DNA of 64,000 nucleotides from an uncultured Psychrobacter sp. (GCA_947501045.1 CANMUI010000008.1:1-64000); one strand, 5' to 3'; numbered from the stretch's first letter, positions 44,535 to 53,223 are shown. Numbers and translations are program-made. Notes: generated from the sequence alone by a model not told the origin.

Positions 44535-44909
44535 ATGAAACTTAGACTACTTGCTTTAGCTGGTATTATGACTGCCTCTATGGGCTTAACTGCTTGTGAT
44601 AGTAATACAGAGAATGCTGCTGAAGATTTATCTGATGCGCAAGAAGAAGTGCAAGACGCGCAAGAAGAATTAAACGAAGCTGTTGATGACGGTGAAGTAG
44701 TTCCTGCTGACGCTGATGCTGCTGTTGCTGCTGCTGAAGCTGATATTGCTGAAGCACAAGCTGCTACAGCTACTGACGAGATGGATGCTGAAGTTCCTGT
44801 TGATGGTACAACTACCAGCATGGATATGGCTAGCGAAACTGATCCTGCTAATCCTGATGCAGTTGCTGCTGCTGACGAAGTTATCGTTGTTGAAGAACCA
44901 GCTCAGTAA
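44535..44909 (+). CDS. Acidic alanine-rich lipoprotein
   Basis: A 124-residue predicted lipoprotein. The signal peptide (MKLRLLALAGIMTASMGLTAC) ends in a lipobox LTAC. The mature part is highly acidic, rich in Ala, Glu, Asp and Val, with a helical EEVQDAQEELNEAVDDGEV-type segment and no Lys or Arg for long stretches. GGAG precedes the ATG at 44535. Function is unknown; the composition recalls the tail of the protein at 14862-15329. A bidirectional terminator follows. Confidence 0.82.
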   Translation: MKLRLLALAGIMTASMGLTACDSNTENAAEDLSDAQEEVQDAQEELNEAVDDGEVVPADADAAVAAAEADIAEAQAATATDEMDAEVPVDGTTTSMDMASETDPANPDAVAAADEVIVVEEPAQ

Positions 44910-44948
44910 GTATGAATTGTTCATACGCTATAAGTTTATAAAATACAT

Positions 44949-44978
44949 AAAAAAAGAGAGCCTATGCTCTCTTTTTTT
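44949..44978. terminator. Bidirectional intrinsic terminator
   Basis: A perfect 12-base-pair stem AAAAAAAGAGAG/CTCTCTTTTTTT with a 6-base loop, between the acidic lipoprotein gene and the convergent BLUF operon. Confidence 0.93.
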
Positions 44979-45031
44979 ATGTTTAAATTTTGATAACACG
45001 CTATAGCTATGTCGACTTAGGATTCTACTGA

Positions 45032-45469
45032 TTAACCTTTTTGGCTACTTAGCTCACGCATCAAGTCAGATGAAGAGCCAGCATTTAGTAAATATGGGTT
45101 GAAATCAACGGTGGTAGAGTATTTAAGATAGATAGCCGCGTTATCTTGAGTCGGTGAAGCATAGTTCATCGACCATTTAGCCCATTTTCGACTTGTAATT
45201 TCATGTGTATCAATAACTTGTAAATCATGGTGGCGCTGGTCAGCTAGTAGGCTATAAAGTAGGCGATTAATTTGCGCTCTTGGTCCTTCAATAGTTTGTA
45301 GAAAATAGTTTTTATTAAAAATTAGCATGCCAGTAATACCGTTTGCTGTATTGTTTTCTTGGGCTTGCTTTAAAATCTCATTGAAATCTTTGGCTGATAC
45401 ATCTGGGTTGGCACGGCTAGCGTAGGTCATGCTGACCAAAATGTGAGCGTCTGCAGTTGATTGTGTCAT
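45032..45469 (-). CDS. BLUF-domain blue-light photoreceptor, copy 1
   Basis: A 145-residue protein consisting of one BLUF domain plus about 45 C-terminal residues. The flavin-site residues are visible: Tyr in LVSMTYASRA (residue 16), Asn in NNTANGITGMLIF, Gln in YFLQTIEGP, and Trp/Met in KWAKWSMNY. No effector domain is attached, so it should signal by protein contact, as BlsA does in Acinetobacter. It lies 39 bases downstream of a second BLUF gene. Confidence 0.92.
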   Translation of the reverse strand: MTQSTADAHILVSMTYASRANPDVSAKDFNEILKQAQENNTANGITGMLIFNKNYFLQTIEGPRAQINRLLYSLLADQRHHDLQVIDTHEITSRKWAKWSMNYASPTQDNAAIYLKYSTTVDFNPYLLNAGSSSDLMRELSSQKG

Positions 45470-45508
45470 ATTCTGTCTCTTATATAAATTTGTTAAATAC
45501 TATTAGCA

Positions 45509-46033
45509 TTAGCCCATTGAAAACCAAGATTTTTTCTTTTTAGGACTTTCTTTTTCTTCCTGTTCACGCTCTTGAAGTTTTGCCATGGTATCAACCAACA
45601 TTATAATTTGATTGGCACTCATCAAATAAGGGTTAAACTGAGTACCAGTTGAATATTTAAGGGCTAAGCCTTTATTCTCATCGCTAGGAATCAAGTATTT
45701 CATTGACCATTTATTCCAACGGCGCTGCTCAATCTCACAACATTCAATGATTTGTAATGAAAAATGGCGGTCGTCTTTAACTAACTTGCGTAGCAGCTCA
45801 TTAATCATCGGTCTTGCGCCCTCAATGCTTTGCAAAAAGTAGTTGTGGTTAAATATGAGTGCTCCGGTAATACCGTTGCGCTCATTATTTTGCTGCGCTT
45901 GCGCTAGGATACGTGTTACTTCACCATTTTCATTATGATTGTTATAGCGACTGATATAAGTCAGACGTAGAATAATATGCTCACCATGTAGCATATTTGC
46001 ATTGTTTGCTTCTGATAGTTCAGCTAGTCCCAT
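45509..46033 (-). CDS. BLUF-domain blue-light photoreceptor, copy 2
   Basis: A 174-residue BLUF protein. The key residues are Tyr in ILRLTYISRYN (about residue 27), Asn in NNERNGITGALIF, Gln in YFLQSIEGA, and Trp/Met in RWNKWSMKY. It carries a 17-residue N-terminal extension and a charged C-terminal tail (LQEREQEEKESPKKKKSW) absent from copy 1. It is similar to copy 1 over the BLUF domain but clearly diverged. Middle gene of a likely three-gene unit with the hypothetical gene upstream. Confidence 0.92.
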   Translation of the reverse strand: MGLAELSEANNANMLHGEHIILRLTYISRYNNHNENGEVTRILAQAQQNNERNGITGALIFNHNYFLQSIEGARPMINELLRKLVKDDRHFSLQIIECCEIEQRRWNKWSMKYLIPSDENKGLALKYSTGTQFNPYLMSANQIIMLVDTMAKLQEREQEEKESPKKKKSWFSMG

Positions 46034-46113
46034 TGAGTACTCCGATTAGTAGGCTAAGTTGTGTTTAAACGTGCAGCTAATCAATAGCTACGTTAAGGAT
46101 GTTCAAAATGATG

Positions 46114-46833
46114 TCAGAATTGACGGTTATGCTTGCTAAGAAAATCTTCCATACTGCGAGATAAACTGCCGCTGCTAGAGCCTTGAATATTTTTTGCTAA
46201 TGCTAGTAGTTGTGAGGTCTCACTACACTGCTCTAGATCAAGCAAATATCCCCAAGCGTCTTCCGGAGGTGCATTTTTCTCAATAAAGGTTGCTAGACTT
46301 GACTTTAGCGTCTCATAGTTAACATCAGGTTGTAGGCGTTTGGAAGTGTTGGCTGCTGAGCTCACTGAATTATCCGCTTGTTTATTGTTAAACGTTTTTT
46401 CAAATTCAGCTTCGCTATCTATTTGAGACCTATTAAATTGGTTACTTTGAGATTGGGTAGTTTGAGATGGTGGTGCAGTTGCTCCATAGTTTGTACTAGA
46501 TGAAGCCTTATTACTAGACAGTGCAGACGTTACTACAGCAGGTTTTTTTGGCTTAGGCACTTGCTGTAGAGATGATGTACTAACTTGCTCTGCCAGCTCT
46601 ATACACTGAAACTCTAATAGCAATTCAAACAACGGTGTTATACCGCCAAAATCAGCAAACATTTTGCTTGAATCAAGCGAGTTTAAGTAGTTCTGATAAG
46701 TCTTCTTACCATCAATCATAATCAGTAAGGTTCTAGCCTCACGCGGCAACACGCCCAAGCTTTGATTCTTAATCTCTTCCCGTCCTAACTCACTTTTTTG
46801 GTATATATCATTATTATTCATTTTAGAATCCAC
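46114..46833 (-). CDS. Hypothetical protein upstream of BLUF pair
   Basis: A 239-residue soluble protein, not recognised. Residues 10-75 look like a small helical domain (GREEIKNQSLGVLPREARTL followed by MIDGKKTYQNYL). A Ser/Thr/Gln/Asn-rich linker spans about 85-165. The last 75 residues are helical (LATFIEKNAPPEDAWGYLLD). The first codon at 46833 is GTG; an ATG at 46821 would remove four residues and is equally possible, since neither has a strong ribosome-binding site. It lies 80 bases upstream of the BLUF genes on the same strand and could be a signalling partner, which is inference from position. Confidence 0.75.
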   Translation of the reverse strand: MDSKMNNNDIYQKSELGREEIKNQSLGVLPREARTLLIMIDGKKTYQNYLNSLDSSKMFADFGGITPLFELLLEFQCIELAEQVSTSSLQQVPKPKKPAVVTSALSSNKASSSTNYGATAPPSQTTQSQSNQFNRSQIDSEAEFEKTFNNKQADNSVSSAANTSKRLQPDVNYETLKSSLATFIEKNAPPEDAWGYLLDLEQCSETSQLLALAKNIQGSSSGSLSRSMEDFLSKHNRQF

Positions 46834-47234
46834 TGCAGAAGCTTAAAGCAAAGATAGGCTATATAGATAGTTTTATACTTTAGATATAAAACAGCTCAAC
46901 TACCTGATTGCAAATATTTTTAAGAGGAGTCTATCTAATATAGTGAGCTGGCTATATTTGTTTAGTGCAAGGAGTATGCCAGAGTGCAAAAACTATTAGT
47001 TGAAGTACAAATAGCTTATAACAGAAAACACAAAGGCCAAATATTAATAAACAAGCTCATATAAATAGAGAACATGTTTATTAATATTTGGCCTTTGTAC
47101 AGCTCATATAACAGTTTTATAAAGAAATGGCGTAACGACTTTTGAAAAGTCGTCACTAAGTACATTTAATAATTCTAACTCATTAGACTTGAAGTATAGC
47201 TATAGTTGATACTAAATTAGAGGGATATACTAGA
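46834..47234. other. Intergenic region between ihfA and the BLUF operon
   Basis: A 401-base gap. It contains the 24-bp perfect inverted repeat at 47030-47098 and should hold the promoter of the BLUF unit between about 46834 and 47030. No gene is visible. Confidence 0.55.
47030..47098. repeat. Perfect 24-bp inverted repeat downstream of ihfA
   Basis: Left arm ACAAAGGCC... (47030-47053) and right arm ...GGCCTTTGT (47075-47098) are exact reverse complements over 24 bases, around a 21-base spacer. On the minus strand the stem is followed by GTTTTCTG, so it could end ihfA transcription, though its length is unusual for a terminator. It lies 137 bases past the ihfA stop. Confidence 0.8.
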
Positions 47235-47534
47235 TTATATATCTAGTATGTGCTCATCAACTTTTTGACGAAACTTCTGACCAGTTTTAAAAGTAACGAC
47301 CCGACGTGCAGATACATCTACTGGTTCACCTGTCTTTGGATTGCGGCCGGGACGACTGCTTTTATCTTTGAGCTCAAAATTACCAAAACCTGAGAGTTTG
47401 ACTTCTTTACCCTCAATTAAGCTCTCTGATAATTCATCAAAGAAATTCTCTACCAGACAACGTCCTTCTTGACGTGTCAGATTAAGGCGGCTCATCAAAT
47501 GCTCAATCATGTCAGACTTAGTCAGAGTACTCAC
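47235..47534 (-). CDS. ihfA: Integration host factor subunit alpha
   Basis: The alpha subunit of the DNA-bending IHF heterodimer. The 99-residue length and sequence fit: TKSDMIEHLMSRLNLTR at the N-terminus, VKLSGFGNFELKDKSSRPGR (central beta arm start), then NPKTGEPVDVSARRVVTF with the DNA-intercalating Pro in the RNPKTGEPV arm. It is the last gene of a pheS-pheT-ihfA cluster, as in many gammaproteobacteria, 197 bases downstream of pheT. IhfA works with IhfB, which is not in this window. Confidence 0.96.
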   Translation of the reverse strand: MSTLTKSDMIEHLMSRLNLTRQEGRCLVENFFDELSESLIEGKEVKLSGFGNFELKDKSSRPGRNPKTGEPVDVSARRVVTFKTGQKFRQKVDEHILDI

Positions 47535-47731
47535 AGTATGCTTCCTATATTAATATGGTATTTATTGTTTAACCTCTTACAATAAATAATTCTCGTTATT
47601 ACAAAGGGCTTTCACTTATTCATAGGATAATCAAAAAAACCTTCATTAACAACCTGTTAGTTATATTCTAACCTATACTATTTTTCATAAAGTGAAAATT
47701 AGCTATAAATTAAAATTAGTTACAAAGCAGG

Positions 47732-50152
47732 TTAGCTATCACGTAGCTGTGCACCATACTGTTCAGTTAGATCTCTAATAACGTTTTCAGCTGATGCTTT
47801 TATTGTTTCATCTGCTAAGGTTTTGGTGCTATGTTGCCAGACCAGCGTAAAAGCTAATGAGCGCTGACCTGCTGGTACATTCTCACCTTGATAAACATCA
47901 AACAACCACAAATCAGTTAGAAGCTCTCCGGCCGCGCTACGTATAGCTGCTTGCAATGTTTGCAAACTAATATCGCTATCGACTAAGATGGCGATATCAC
48001 GGCGTACTTGCGGGAACTTACTTGGGGTTGCAATAGGCTGTTGTTCACGAGCTAAATTTAACAAAGGCGCTAGATCTAACTGTGCCACCCACGTTGTTGG
48101 TAGATCAAGCTGCTTAGCTATAGAGGGGTGCAGTTGACCAAGCCAGCCTATATAGTGGTCATCAACATACAGCTTTGCGCTTTGACCAGGATGCAAAAAA
48201 CTAAGCTCACTACGCTCGTAGCGTAGTCTAGCACTATCGATCTGTGCTGGTAATAACTGCTCAATATCATGCTTTATATCATAAAAGTCTATGGCGCGAT
48301 TCTGATAAGCCTGTTCATCCCAAATATCACCGACTGCAACCAAAGCTATACTGGGCGTTTGTACCAAATCAGCAACGCTATGACCTACAAAGCTCAAACC
48401 TGTTTCAAAAAAACGCACGCGCGCCTGCTGACGATTCAAATTATACTGCACACATGGTAGTAAACTTGATAATAGAGTGCGGCGCATGACTGCCAGATCG
48501 CTTGATATTGGGTTAGCAAGTGCTAATACTGCTCCTAACGCGTCATCATCTAGCAAGCCCTCAAGTTTGGCATCACTAAAACTAAAGCTGATCGCTTCCA
48601 TATAACCAATGTTAACCAAAGCCAGCTTCATCTCGTAAGTCAGATCTGCTGTATCGTCGTAGTCCATACTGACTTGTAGATACGGTAAAGTGCTGGGAAT
48701 ATTCTCATAACCGTAAATACGAGCGATCTCCTCGATCAGATCCTCCTTGATACTCATATCAAAACGATAAGAGGGTGGCGTACAAAGAAGACTATCAGCG
48801 CCCTCTTCTACCATAAACCCTAGCTGGGTCAAAATACGTACCATGGTATTAGGTGCAATATCGATGCCAAGCACTTCACGAACTTTAACGATGGGCAAAT
48901 TAATTGGGGTACGCTTAGGTAGCTCAGCGCTATTTTCAATCTTGATAAGCTGCCCTGCTTGGCCGCCTGTGATGCTAGCAATCAAAGCACTAGCGCGCGC
49001 AAGAGCTAATGCTGGCAGCTCAAAATCTACTCCGCGCTCGAAACGCTGTGAGGCGTCTGTATGCAGACCAAAGCGACGTGCTCGCCCAGCAATAACGATT
49101 GGGCTAAAAAACGCACTCTCTAGCAAGATATTAGTAGTACTTGGTGTCACACTACTACGCTTACCGCCCATAATACCCGCCAATGCCAGCACGCCTTGAT
49201 CATCAGCAATGACCAATTCATCGCCAGTAAGGCTGATGGTTTGATCATTTAATAAAGTAAGGGTTTCATCTGGCGTAGCCAAACGTACGACGATATCACC
49301 GACGATGGTATCGGCATCGAACACATGTAGCGGCTGACCAAGCTCTAATAGCATGTAATTGGTAACATCAACTAAGAAATTATGCGTACGCAGACCTGAG
49401 TGAATCAGAGCGTCAACCATCCATTTAGGTGTCTCAATACTACGATCAATCGCGCTAATGGACTGTAGTAAGTAACGGGGACAGGCGGCTACTGCTTGAA
49501 CCATTACTGAAGGAGTAGGATAATCAGTAGCGGTAAAGTCATCAGTTGTTGGTGTACTAATATCAAGGTCTGGTGTCTGTACTGGCAAATCATTGATAAC
49601 TGCAATCTCGCGTGCGATACCACGTACACTAAAACAGTCGCCACGATTAGGGGTGATAGAAATATCAAATATTTGATTATCCAGTCCCAAGTACTCACGA
49701 ATATCTTTGCCTACAGGCGCATCGTTCGGTAGCTCAAGCAGACCATCTACTGAATCGCTAAGATCAATCTCAGAAGCGCCGCACAGCATGCCGTTAGAAT
49801 CCACACCGCGCAATTTACTTTTTTTGATTTTAAAGCCTGCCCCATCTTCGCTGGGCAGTACCGCGCCAACAGTTGCTACTGGTGCTTTCATACCAACATA
49901 GACGTTAGGTGCCCCGCAAACGATTTGTACAGGTTCATCTGCGCCGATATCAACTTTGGTCACACGCAGCTTATCAGCATCAGGATGCGGCTGGACGCTT
50001 ACGACCTCTCCCACTACTACATTGTTAAAAGGTCGGGCAACGGCGTAGCGATCGTCAATCTCAAGCCCTGCCATAGTCAACTGTTCTGCCAATTGTTTAC
50101 TAGTATTAGCCGGATTTGCCCATTGACGTAGCCACTGTTCACTAATTTTCAT
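47732..50152 (-). CDS. pheT: Phenylalanyl-tRNA synthetase beta subunit
   Basis: The large subunit of the alpha2-beta2 synthetase. At 806 residues it is close to the usual ~795. It shows the N-terminal EMAP-like tRNA-binding domain (VVGEVVSVQPHPDADKLRV, about residues 46-64), the B3/B4 editing region (TPNRGDCFSVRGIARE), the B5 domain (about 405-480), the catalytic-like core (YGYENIPSTLPY) and the C-terminal anticodon-binding FDX domain (FPQVRRDIAILVD). 144 bases downstream of pheS. Confidence 0.97.
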   Translation of the reverse strand: MKISEQWLRQWANPANTSKQLAEQLTMAGLEIDDRYAVARPFNNVVVGEVVSVQPHPDADKLRVTKVDIGADEPVQIVCGAPNVYVGMKAPVATVGAVLPSEDGAGFKIKKSKLRGVDSNGMLCGASEIDLSDSVDGLLELPNDAPVGKDIREYLGLDNQIFDISITPNRGDCFSVRGIAREIAVINDLPVQTPDLDISTPTTDDFTATDYPTPSVMVQAVAACPRYLLQSISAIDRSIETPKWMVDALIHSGLRTHNFLVDVTNYMLLELGQPLHVFDADTIVGDIVVRLATPDETLTLLNDQTISLTGDELVIADDQGVLALAGIMGGKRSSVTPSTTNILLESAFFSPIVIAGRARRFGLHTDASQRFERGVDFELPALALARASALIASITGGQAGQLIKIENSAELPKRTPINLPIVKVREVLGIDIAPNTMVRILTQLGFMVEEGADSLLCTPPSYRFDMSIKEDLIEEIARIYGYENIPSTLPYLQVSMDYDDTADLTYEMKLALVNIGYMEAISFSFSDAKLEGLLDDDALGAVLALANPISSDLAVMRRTLLSSLLPCVQYNLNRQQARVRFFETGLSFVGHSVADLVQTPSIALVAVGDIWDEQAYQNRAIDFYDIKHDIEQLLPAQIDSARLRYERSELSFLHPGQSAKLYVDDHYIGWLGQLHPSIAKQLDLPTTWVAQLDLAPLLNLAREQQPIATPSKFPQVRRDIAILVDSDISLQTLQAAIRSAAGELLTDLWLFDVYQGENVPAGQRSLAFTLVWQHSTKTLADETIKASAENVIRDLTEQYGAQLRDS

Positions 50153-50296
50153 AAATATCTCGGATCAAGGTATCAAAAAAGGTATCAAAAAATGTCAAAG
50201 TAAAAAAGTAAGATTAAGCACTAAGTAACTGGTATTTATCAGTGTTCTTTGCCAGCAGGCTTATATTTCTAATAACCACACTTTTTTAGATGGACG

Positions 50297-51346
50297 TTAG
50301 CTGAACTGCTTTAAAAAGCGCAAATCATTTTGGAAGAACAAACGCAAATCGTCGATACCATAATAAAGCATCGCAAAGCGTTCAATACCCATACCAAAAG
50401 CAAAGCCTGTGTATTTATCTGCATCAATACCGCAGTTAGTCAATACTTGTGGATGTACCATACCGCAGCCCATGACTTCAAGCCAGTTGCCGTTGTCATC
50501 CAAAATATCAACCTCAGCGGAGGGTTCCGTAAACGGAAAAAACGAAGGACGAAAGCGTACCGTCAGAGCTTTGCCAAAAAAAGCTTGCAAAAACTCATTG
50601 ATCAAACCTTTTAGCTCTGCGAAGGTGCTCGATTCGGTCACCATAAGTCCCTCTAGTTGATGAAACATGGGCGAATGCGTTTGGTCTGAATCATTACGAT
50701 AGACACGGCCTGGACAGATAATCCGAATCGGCGGCGCATTTTGCTCCATGGTACGAATCTGTACCGGACTGGTATGAGTACGTAGCAGATAATGAGCATC
50801 AAAATAGAAAGTATCGTGCATAGCGCGCGCAGGATGATGCGAGGGAATATTCAACGCCTCAAAATTATAGTAATCGCTTTCTACCTCAGGCCCCGTCGCT
50901 ACGTTAAAACCAGCCTGTACAAAAAACTGCTGCATGCGCTGAGTAATCATAGTAACAGGATGCAGATGACCTTTTTGGGCACCGCGCGCAGGCAAAGTAA
51001 TATCAATGCGCTCTGCTTCCAGCTTAGTTTGTAGCGCTTTGACTTCTAGGTGCTGCTGCTGGGAGGTAAGGGCTTCTTGAATACGGCTACGCACTTGATG
51101 TAGCCAGCCGCCGTAAGTTTTTTTATCATGACTATCAAGCTTACCCAACTGTTTCGACCAGCCTGTTAAGAAGCTTTTTTTGCCCGTAAGCTGTACTCGT
51201 AAGCTTTGGAGTGTGGTCATGTCTAAGGCTTGGGCAATAGAAGTCTCTGCAGCGGTTGCAAAATCGTTTAATTGGGCTTCATTAAGCTCACTCAACTGGG
51301 ATGGTAGAGTTGGTAGCAAATCGTTGGTGACAGCAGGGGTAGTCAT
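50297..51346 (-). CDS. pheS: Phenylalanyl-tRNA synthetase alpha subunit
   Basis: The catalytic subunit that charges tRNA-Phe. It has an N-terminal coiled-coil tRNA-binding domain (about residues 15-100), and class II motifs follow: motif 2 in RIICPGRVYRNDSDQTHSP (about 205-223), LEGLMVTESSTFAELKG, the FRPSFFPFTEPSAEVDI segment and motif 3 GFAFGMGIERFAMLYYGIDDLR split at the usual place. The ATG at 51346 gives 349 residues; nine upstream in-frame codons are not family-like. The terminator of rplT lies upstream, so pheST has its own promoter. Confidence 0.97.
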   Translation of the reverse strand: MTTPAVTNDLLPTLPSQLSELNEAQLNDFATAAETSIAQALDMTTLQSLRVQLTGKKSFLTGWSKQLGKLDSHDKKTYGGWLHQVRSRIQEALTSQQQHLEVKALQTKLEAERIDITLPARGAQKGHLHPVTMITQRMQQFFVQAGFNVATGPEVESDYYNFEALNIPSHHPARAMHDTFYFDAHYLLRTHTSPVQIRTMEQNAPPIRIICPGRVYRNDSDQTHSPMFHQLEGLMVTESSTFAELKGLINEFLQAFFGKALTVRFRPSFFPFTEPSAEVDILDDNGNWLEVMGCGMVHPQVLTNCGIDADKYTGFAFGMGIERFAMLYYGIDDLRLFFQNDLRFLKQFS

Positions 51347-51471
51347 AAGACACAGTATTCCTGATTTAAACAATCTGGTAATTGTAAGGGTTTAAGCAAA
51401 TATTGCAAATTTTTTGAATAGCGTAAGCTATCATTGGTATAACACTGCTCTACTATAATAAGTGAGCTCAA

Positions 51472-51500
51472 GATCGGCTAATCATTCATTATAGCCGATC
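51472..51500. repeat. Perfect hairpin between rplT terminator and pheS
   Basis: GATCGGCTA and TAGCCGATC pair over 9 bases around an 11-base loop. Located in the pheS upstream region. No T-run on the minus strand side, so it may be a leader structure or operator. Confidence 0.5.
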
Positions 51501-51515
51501 AAGAAATAACTGTTA

Positions 51516-51547
51516 TAAAAAAAGCCACCGACTAGCGGTAGCTTTTT
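51516..51547 (-). terminator. Intrinsic terminator after rplT
   Basis: On the minus strand, AAAAAGCTACCG pairs with CGGTGGCTTTTTTT (one mismatch) around a 5-base loop, about 80 bases past the rplT stop. It separates rpmI-rplT from pheST. Confidence 0.88.
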
Positions 51548-51626
51548 ATTAATCAATATTATCTCTATTCTTTAATTAGCAACCGACCTAAACTGATCGG
51601 TTGACCGTCAAAGAGCTATTTAATAG

Positions 51627-51983
51627 TTAGGCTAATTCCGCTTTTGCTTTTTCAACCAGTGCGCTAAAAGCAGCAGCATCATGCATAGCAATGTCTGCTA
51701 ATACACGACGATCAATTTCGATATTGGCTTTTTTGATACCATTAATAAAACGACTATAGCTTAAGCCATTTAAGCGCGCGCCAGCATTGATACGAGCAAT
51801 CCAAAGACGACGAAAAGAGCGTTTTTTGTTGCGACGATCACGATAAGCATATTGACCAGCTTTGGTCACTGCCTGTACTGCTACGCGATAGACACGTGAG
51901 CGGGCACCGTAGTAGCCTTTTGCACGCTTTAAGATTTTTTTGTGACGGCGATTTGCCTGTACACCACGTTTTACACGAGCCAT
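51627..51983 (-). CDS. rplT: 50S ribosomal protein L20
   Basis: A basic 118-residue protein that binds 23S rRNA early in 50S assembly and, in E. coli, represses its own operon. MARVKRGVQANRRHKKILKRAKGYYGARSRVYRVA-type sequence at the N-terminus (given here only as the start VKRGVQANRRHKKILKRAKG) and RKRSFRRLWIARINAGARL-like core are diagnostic. 55 bases downstream of rpmI, followed by a terminator. Confidence 0.97.
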   Translation of the reverse strand: MARVKRGVQANRRHKKILKRAKGYYGARSRVYRVAVQAVTKAGQYAYRDRRNKKRSFRRLWIARINAGARLNGLSYSRFINGIKKANIEIDRRVLADIAMHDAAAFSALVEKAKAELA

Positions 51984-52038
51984 AATTTACTCCAAGATTT
52001 TCTAAATATATTAAGCAATATTAGGTTGTAAAGATCAA

Positions 52039-52236
52039 TTAGATATAAGGGCACATACGACGAACTGCAGCTTCGTCAGACTTATGTACCATCTTTAGAC
52101 CACGCAACTGGCGAATACGCTTAGGTGATTTCTTGGTCAATATATGGCTTTTGAATGCTTGCTTACGCTTAAAGCCATTCGCTGTTTTCTTGAAGCGTTT
52201 GGCAGCGCCGCTTTTAGTTTTCATCTTAACTTTCAT
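52039..52236 (-). CDS. rpmI: 50S ribosomal protein L35
   Basis: A 65-residue basic ribosomal protein. KTKSGAAKRFKKTANGFKRK is the family N-terminus, and SHILTKKSPKRIRQLRG the middle. The frame is open upstream to 52305, but GAGG before the ATG at 52236 and family length set the start there; an ATG at 52224 is the other option. infC, which usually precedes it, is absent: the upstream gene is divergent. Confidence 0.96.
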   Translation of the reverse strand: MKVKMKTKSGAAKRFKKTANGFKRKQAFKSHILTKKSPKRIRQLRGLKMVHKSDEAAVRRMCPYI

Positions 52237-52342
52237 GATGATTTGCCTCTTTATCTTTGTTAGAACCTGGTTGTCAAACCTCATAGCAGCTGTTTTTTCA
52301 AACAACAGCTTATTCTTGGTTTGCCTTGAGGTGGGAGGCGAT

Positions 52343-52372
52343 ATTTTAGCAGAAATACTATCGTATTGCCAA
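52343..52372 (-). promoter_or_regulatory. Promoter of rpmI-rplT
   Basis: On the minus strand, TTGGCA and TAAAAT are separated by 18 bases, about 105 bases ahead of the rpmI start. Confidence 0.6.
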
Positions 52373-52645
52373 GCAAAGTTTTGATTCAGAGTATCTGTCC
52401 TACCCTATCTATTAAGTGAGAACATCTTTACCTACATCTTTATATCTATTTCTTACTTGTTTTATTCCTTTAGTTGCAAAAATTATATCAACAATGCTTC
52501 TATGTTCTATTTTTATCTTTTTTGTACCAGTTACTTATTATTAATGCGCAAATATTTAGTATTTAAATATTCTATAGCTAGTAATTTAGATTGTTATTAA
52601 AAATAGAGTGTTATTAATTACTTAGCAACAGAGTTAAGTAGAGGT

Positions 52646-52676
52646 TTGTAGAAAAATTTACAGTCAGTTGTATAAT
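52646..52676 (+). promoter_or_regulatory. Possible promoter of thioesterase gene
   Basis: A perfect TATAAT (52671-52676), with TTGTAG about 19 bases upstream as a poor -35. It is about 100 bases ahead of the TTG start. Confidence 0.4.
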
Positions 52677-52776
52677 ACGACCGCCTACTCCTAAATTTGT
52701 TGAATGTCGACCTAAGTTGTGTTTTATTGATAAAAATGACGTTTGGGACGTCCAATAATTACTATAGGAGAAGACG

Positions 52777-53223
52777 TTGACGAACCAAGAACTAGAATTT
52801 GATGATGCTGTATTTGTTTTTGAAACAGTTATGCGTGTTCGTAACATTGAGATTGATGTTGGTCAGTATTTAACCATAGAGTCCCTTACTGCGCTGCTAG
52901 CCGAAGCACGAACCCGATTTTTATATTCTAAAGGTATCAAAGACATTGATGCAGATTACCATGGACTAATCGTTGATAATCTGCAATTAAATGTGGTTAG
53001 TCGTGTACGAGCAAGAGAGACTTTATTGTTTGAAGTAGGCATAGAGCAGATCTCTGACAAAAGTGGTAACATGGCTATCAAAGTGACACGTATGTTTGAT
53101 CGATCATTAGTAGCTATGGCAAGTAAGCGTTTTGTACAATTTGATTATCGCTCAAACAAGATTATAGCTTTTAATAATGAAGTCAGAAGAGTGCTAGATC
53201 AAAACCCACTTGATATGGATTGA
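52777..53223 (+). CDS. Hotdog-fold thioesterase family protein
   Basis: A 148-residue protein of the 4HBT/acyl-CoA thioesterase type. YLTIESLTALLAEARTRFLY is typical of the family's long helix, preceded by a strand (ETVMRVRNIEIDVGQ) and followed by strands with VVSRVRARETLLFEVGIEQI. The start codon is TTG, chosen because AGGAG lies 6 bases ahead and no other start fits. Monocistronic; an inverted-repeat element lies in the following gap. Substrate unknown. Confidence 0.82.
   Translation: MTNQELEFDDAVFVFETVMRVRNIEIDVGQYLTIESLTALLAEARTRFLYSKGIKDIDADYHGLIVDNLQLNVVSRVRARETLLFEVGIEQISDKSGNMAIKVTRMFDRSLVAMASKRFVQFDYRSNKIIAFNNEVRRVLDQNPLDMD

Larger units (their letters stand above)
52237..52776. 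other. Divergent region with rpmI-rplT leader
   Basis: A 540-base gap. The rpmI promoter lies at 52343-52372 and gives a leader of about 100 bases. In that leader, AGCTGTT pairs with AACAGCT, and outer CAAACC can pair with GGTTTG, so it can fold into a branched structure. From about 52400 to 52640 I see only AT-rich sequence, then the promoter of the thioesterase gene. Confidence 0.55.

Noticed and set aside
47030..47098. CRISPR repeat or a pair of CRISPR units
   Set aside because: There are only two arms in inverted, not direct, orientation, and no spacer array.
51347..51480. Phe-rich leader peptide attenuator for pheST, as in E. coli pheM
   Set aside because: The short reading frame on the minus strand has no run of Phe codons, and no terminator/antiterminator pair with a T-run is visible next to pheS.
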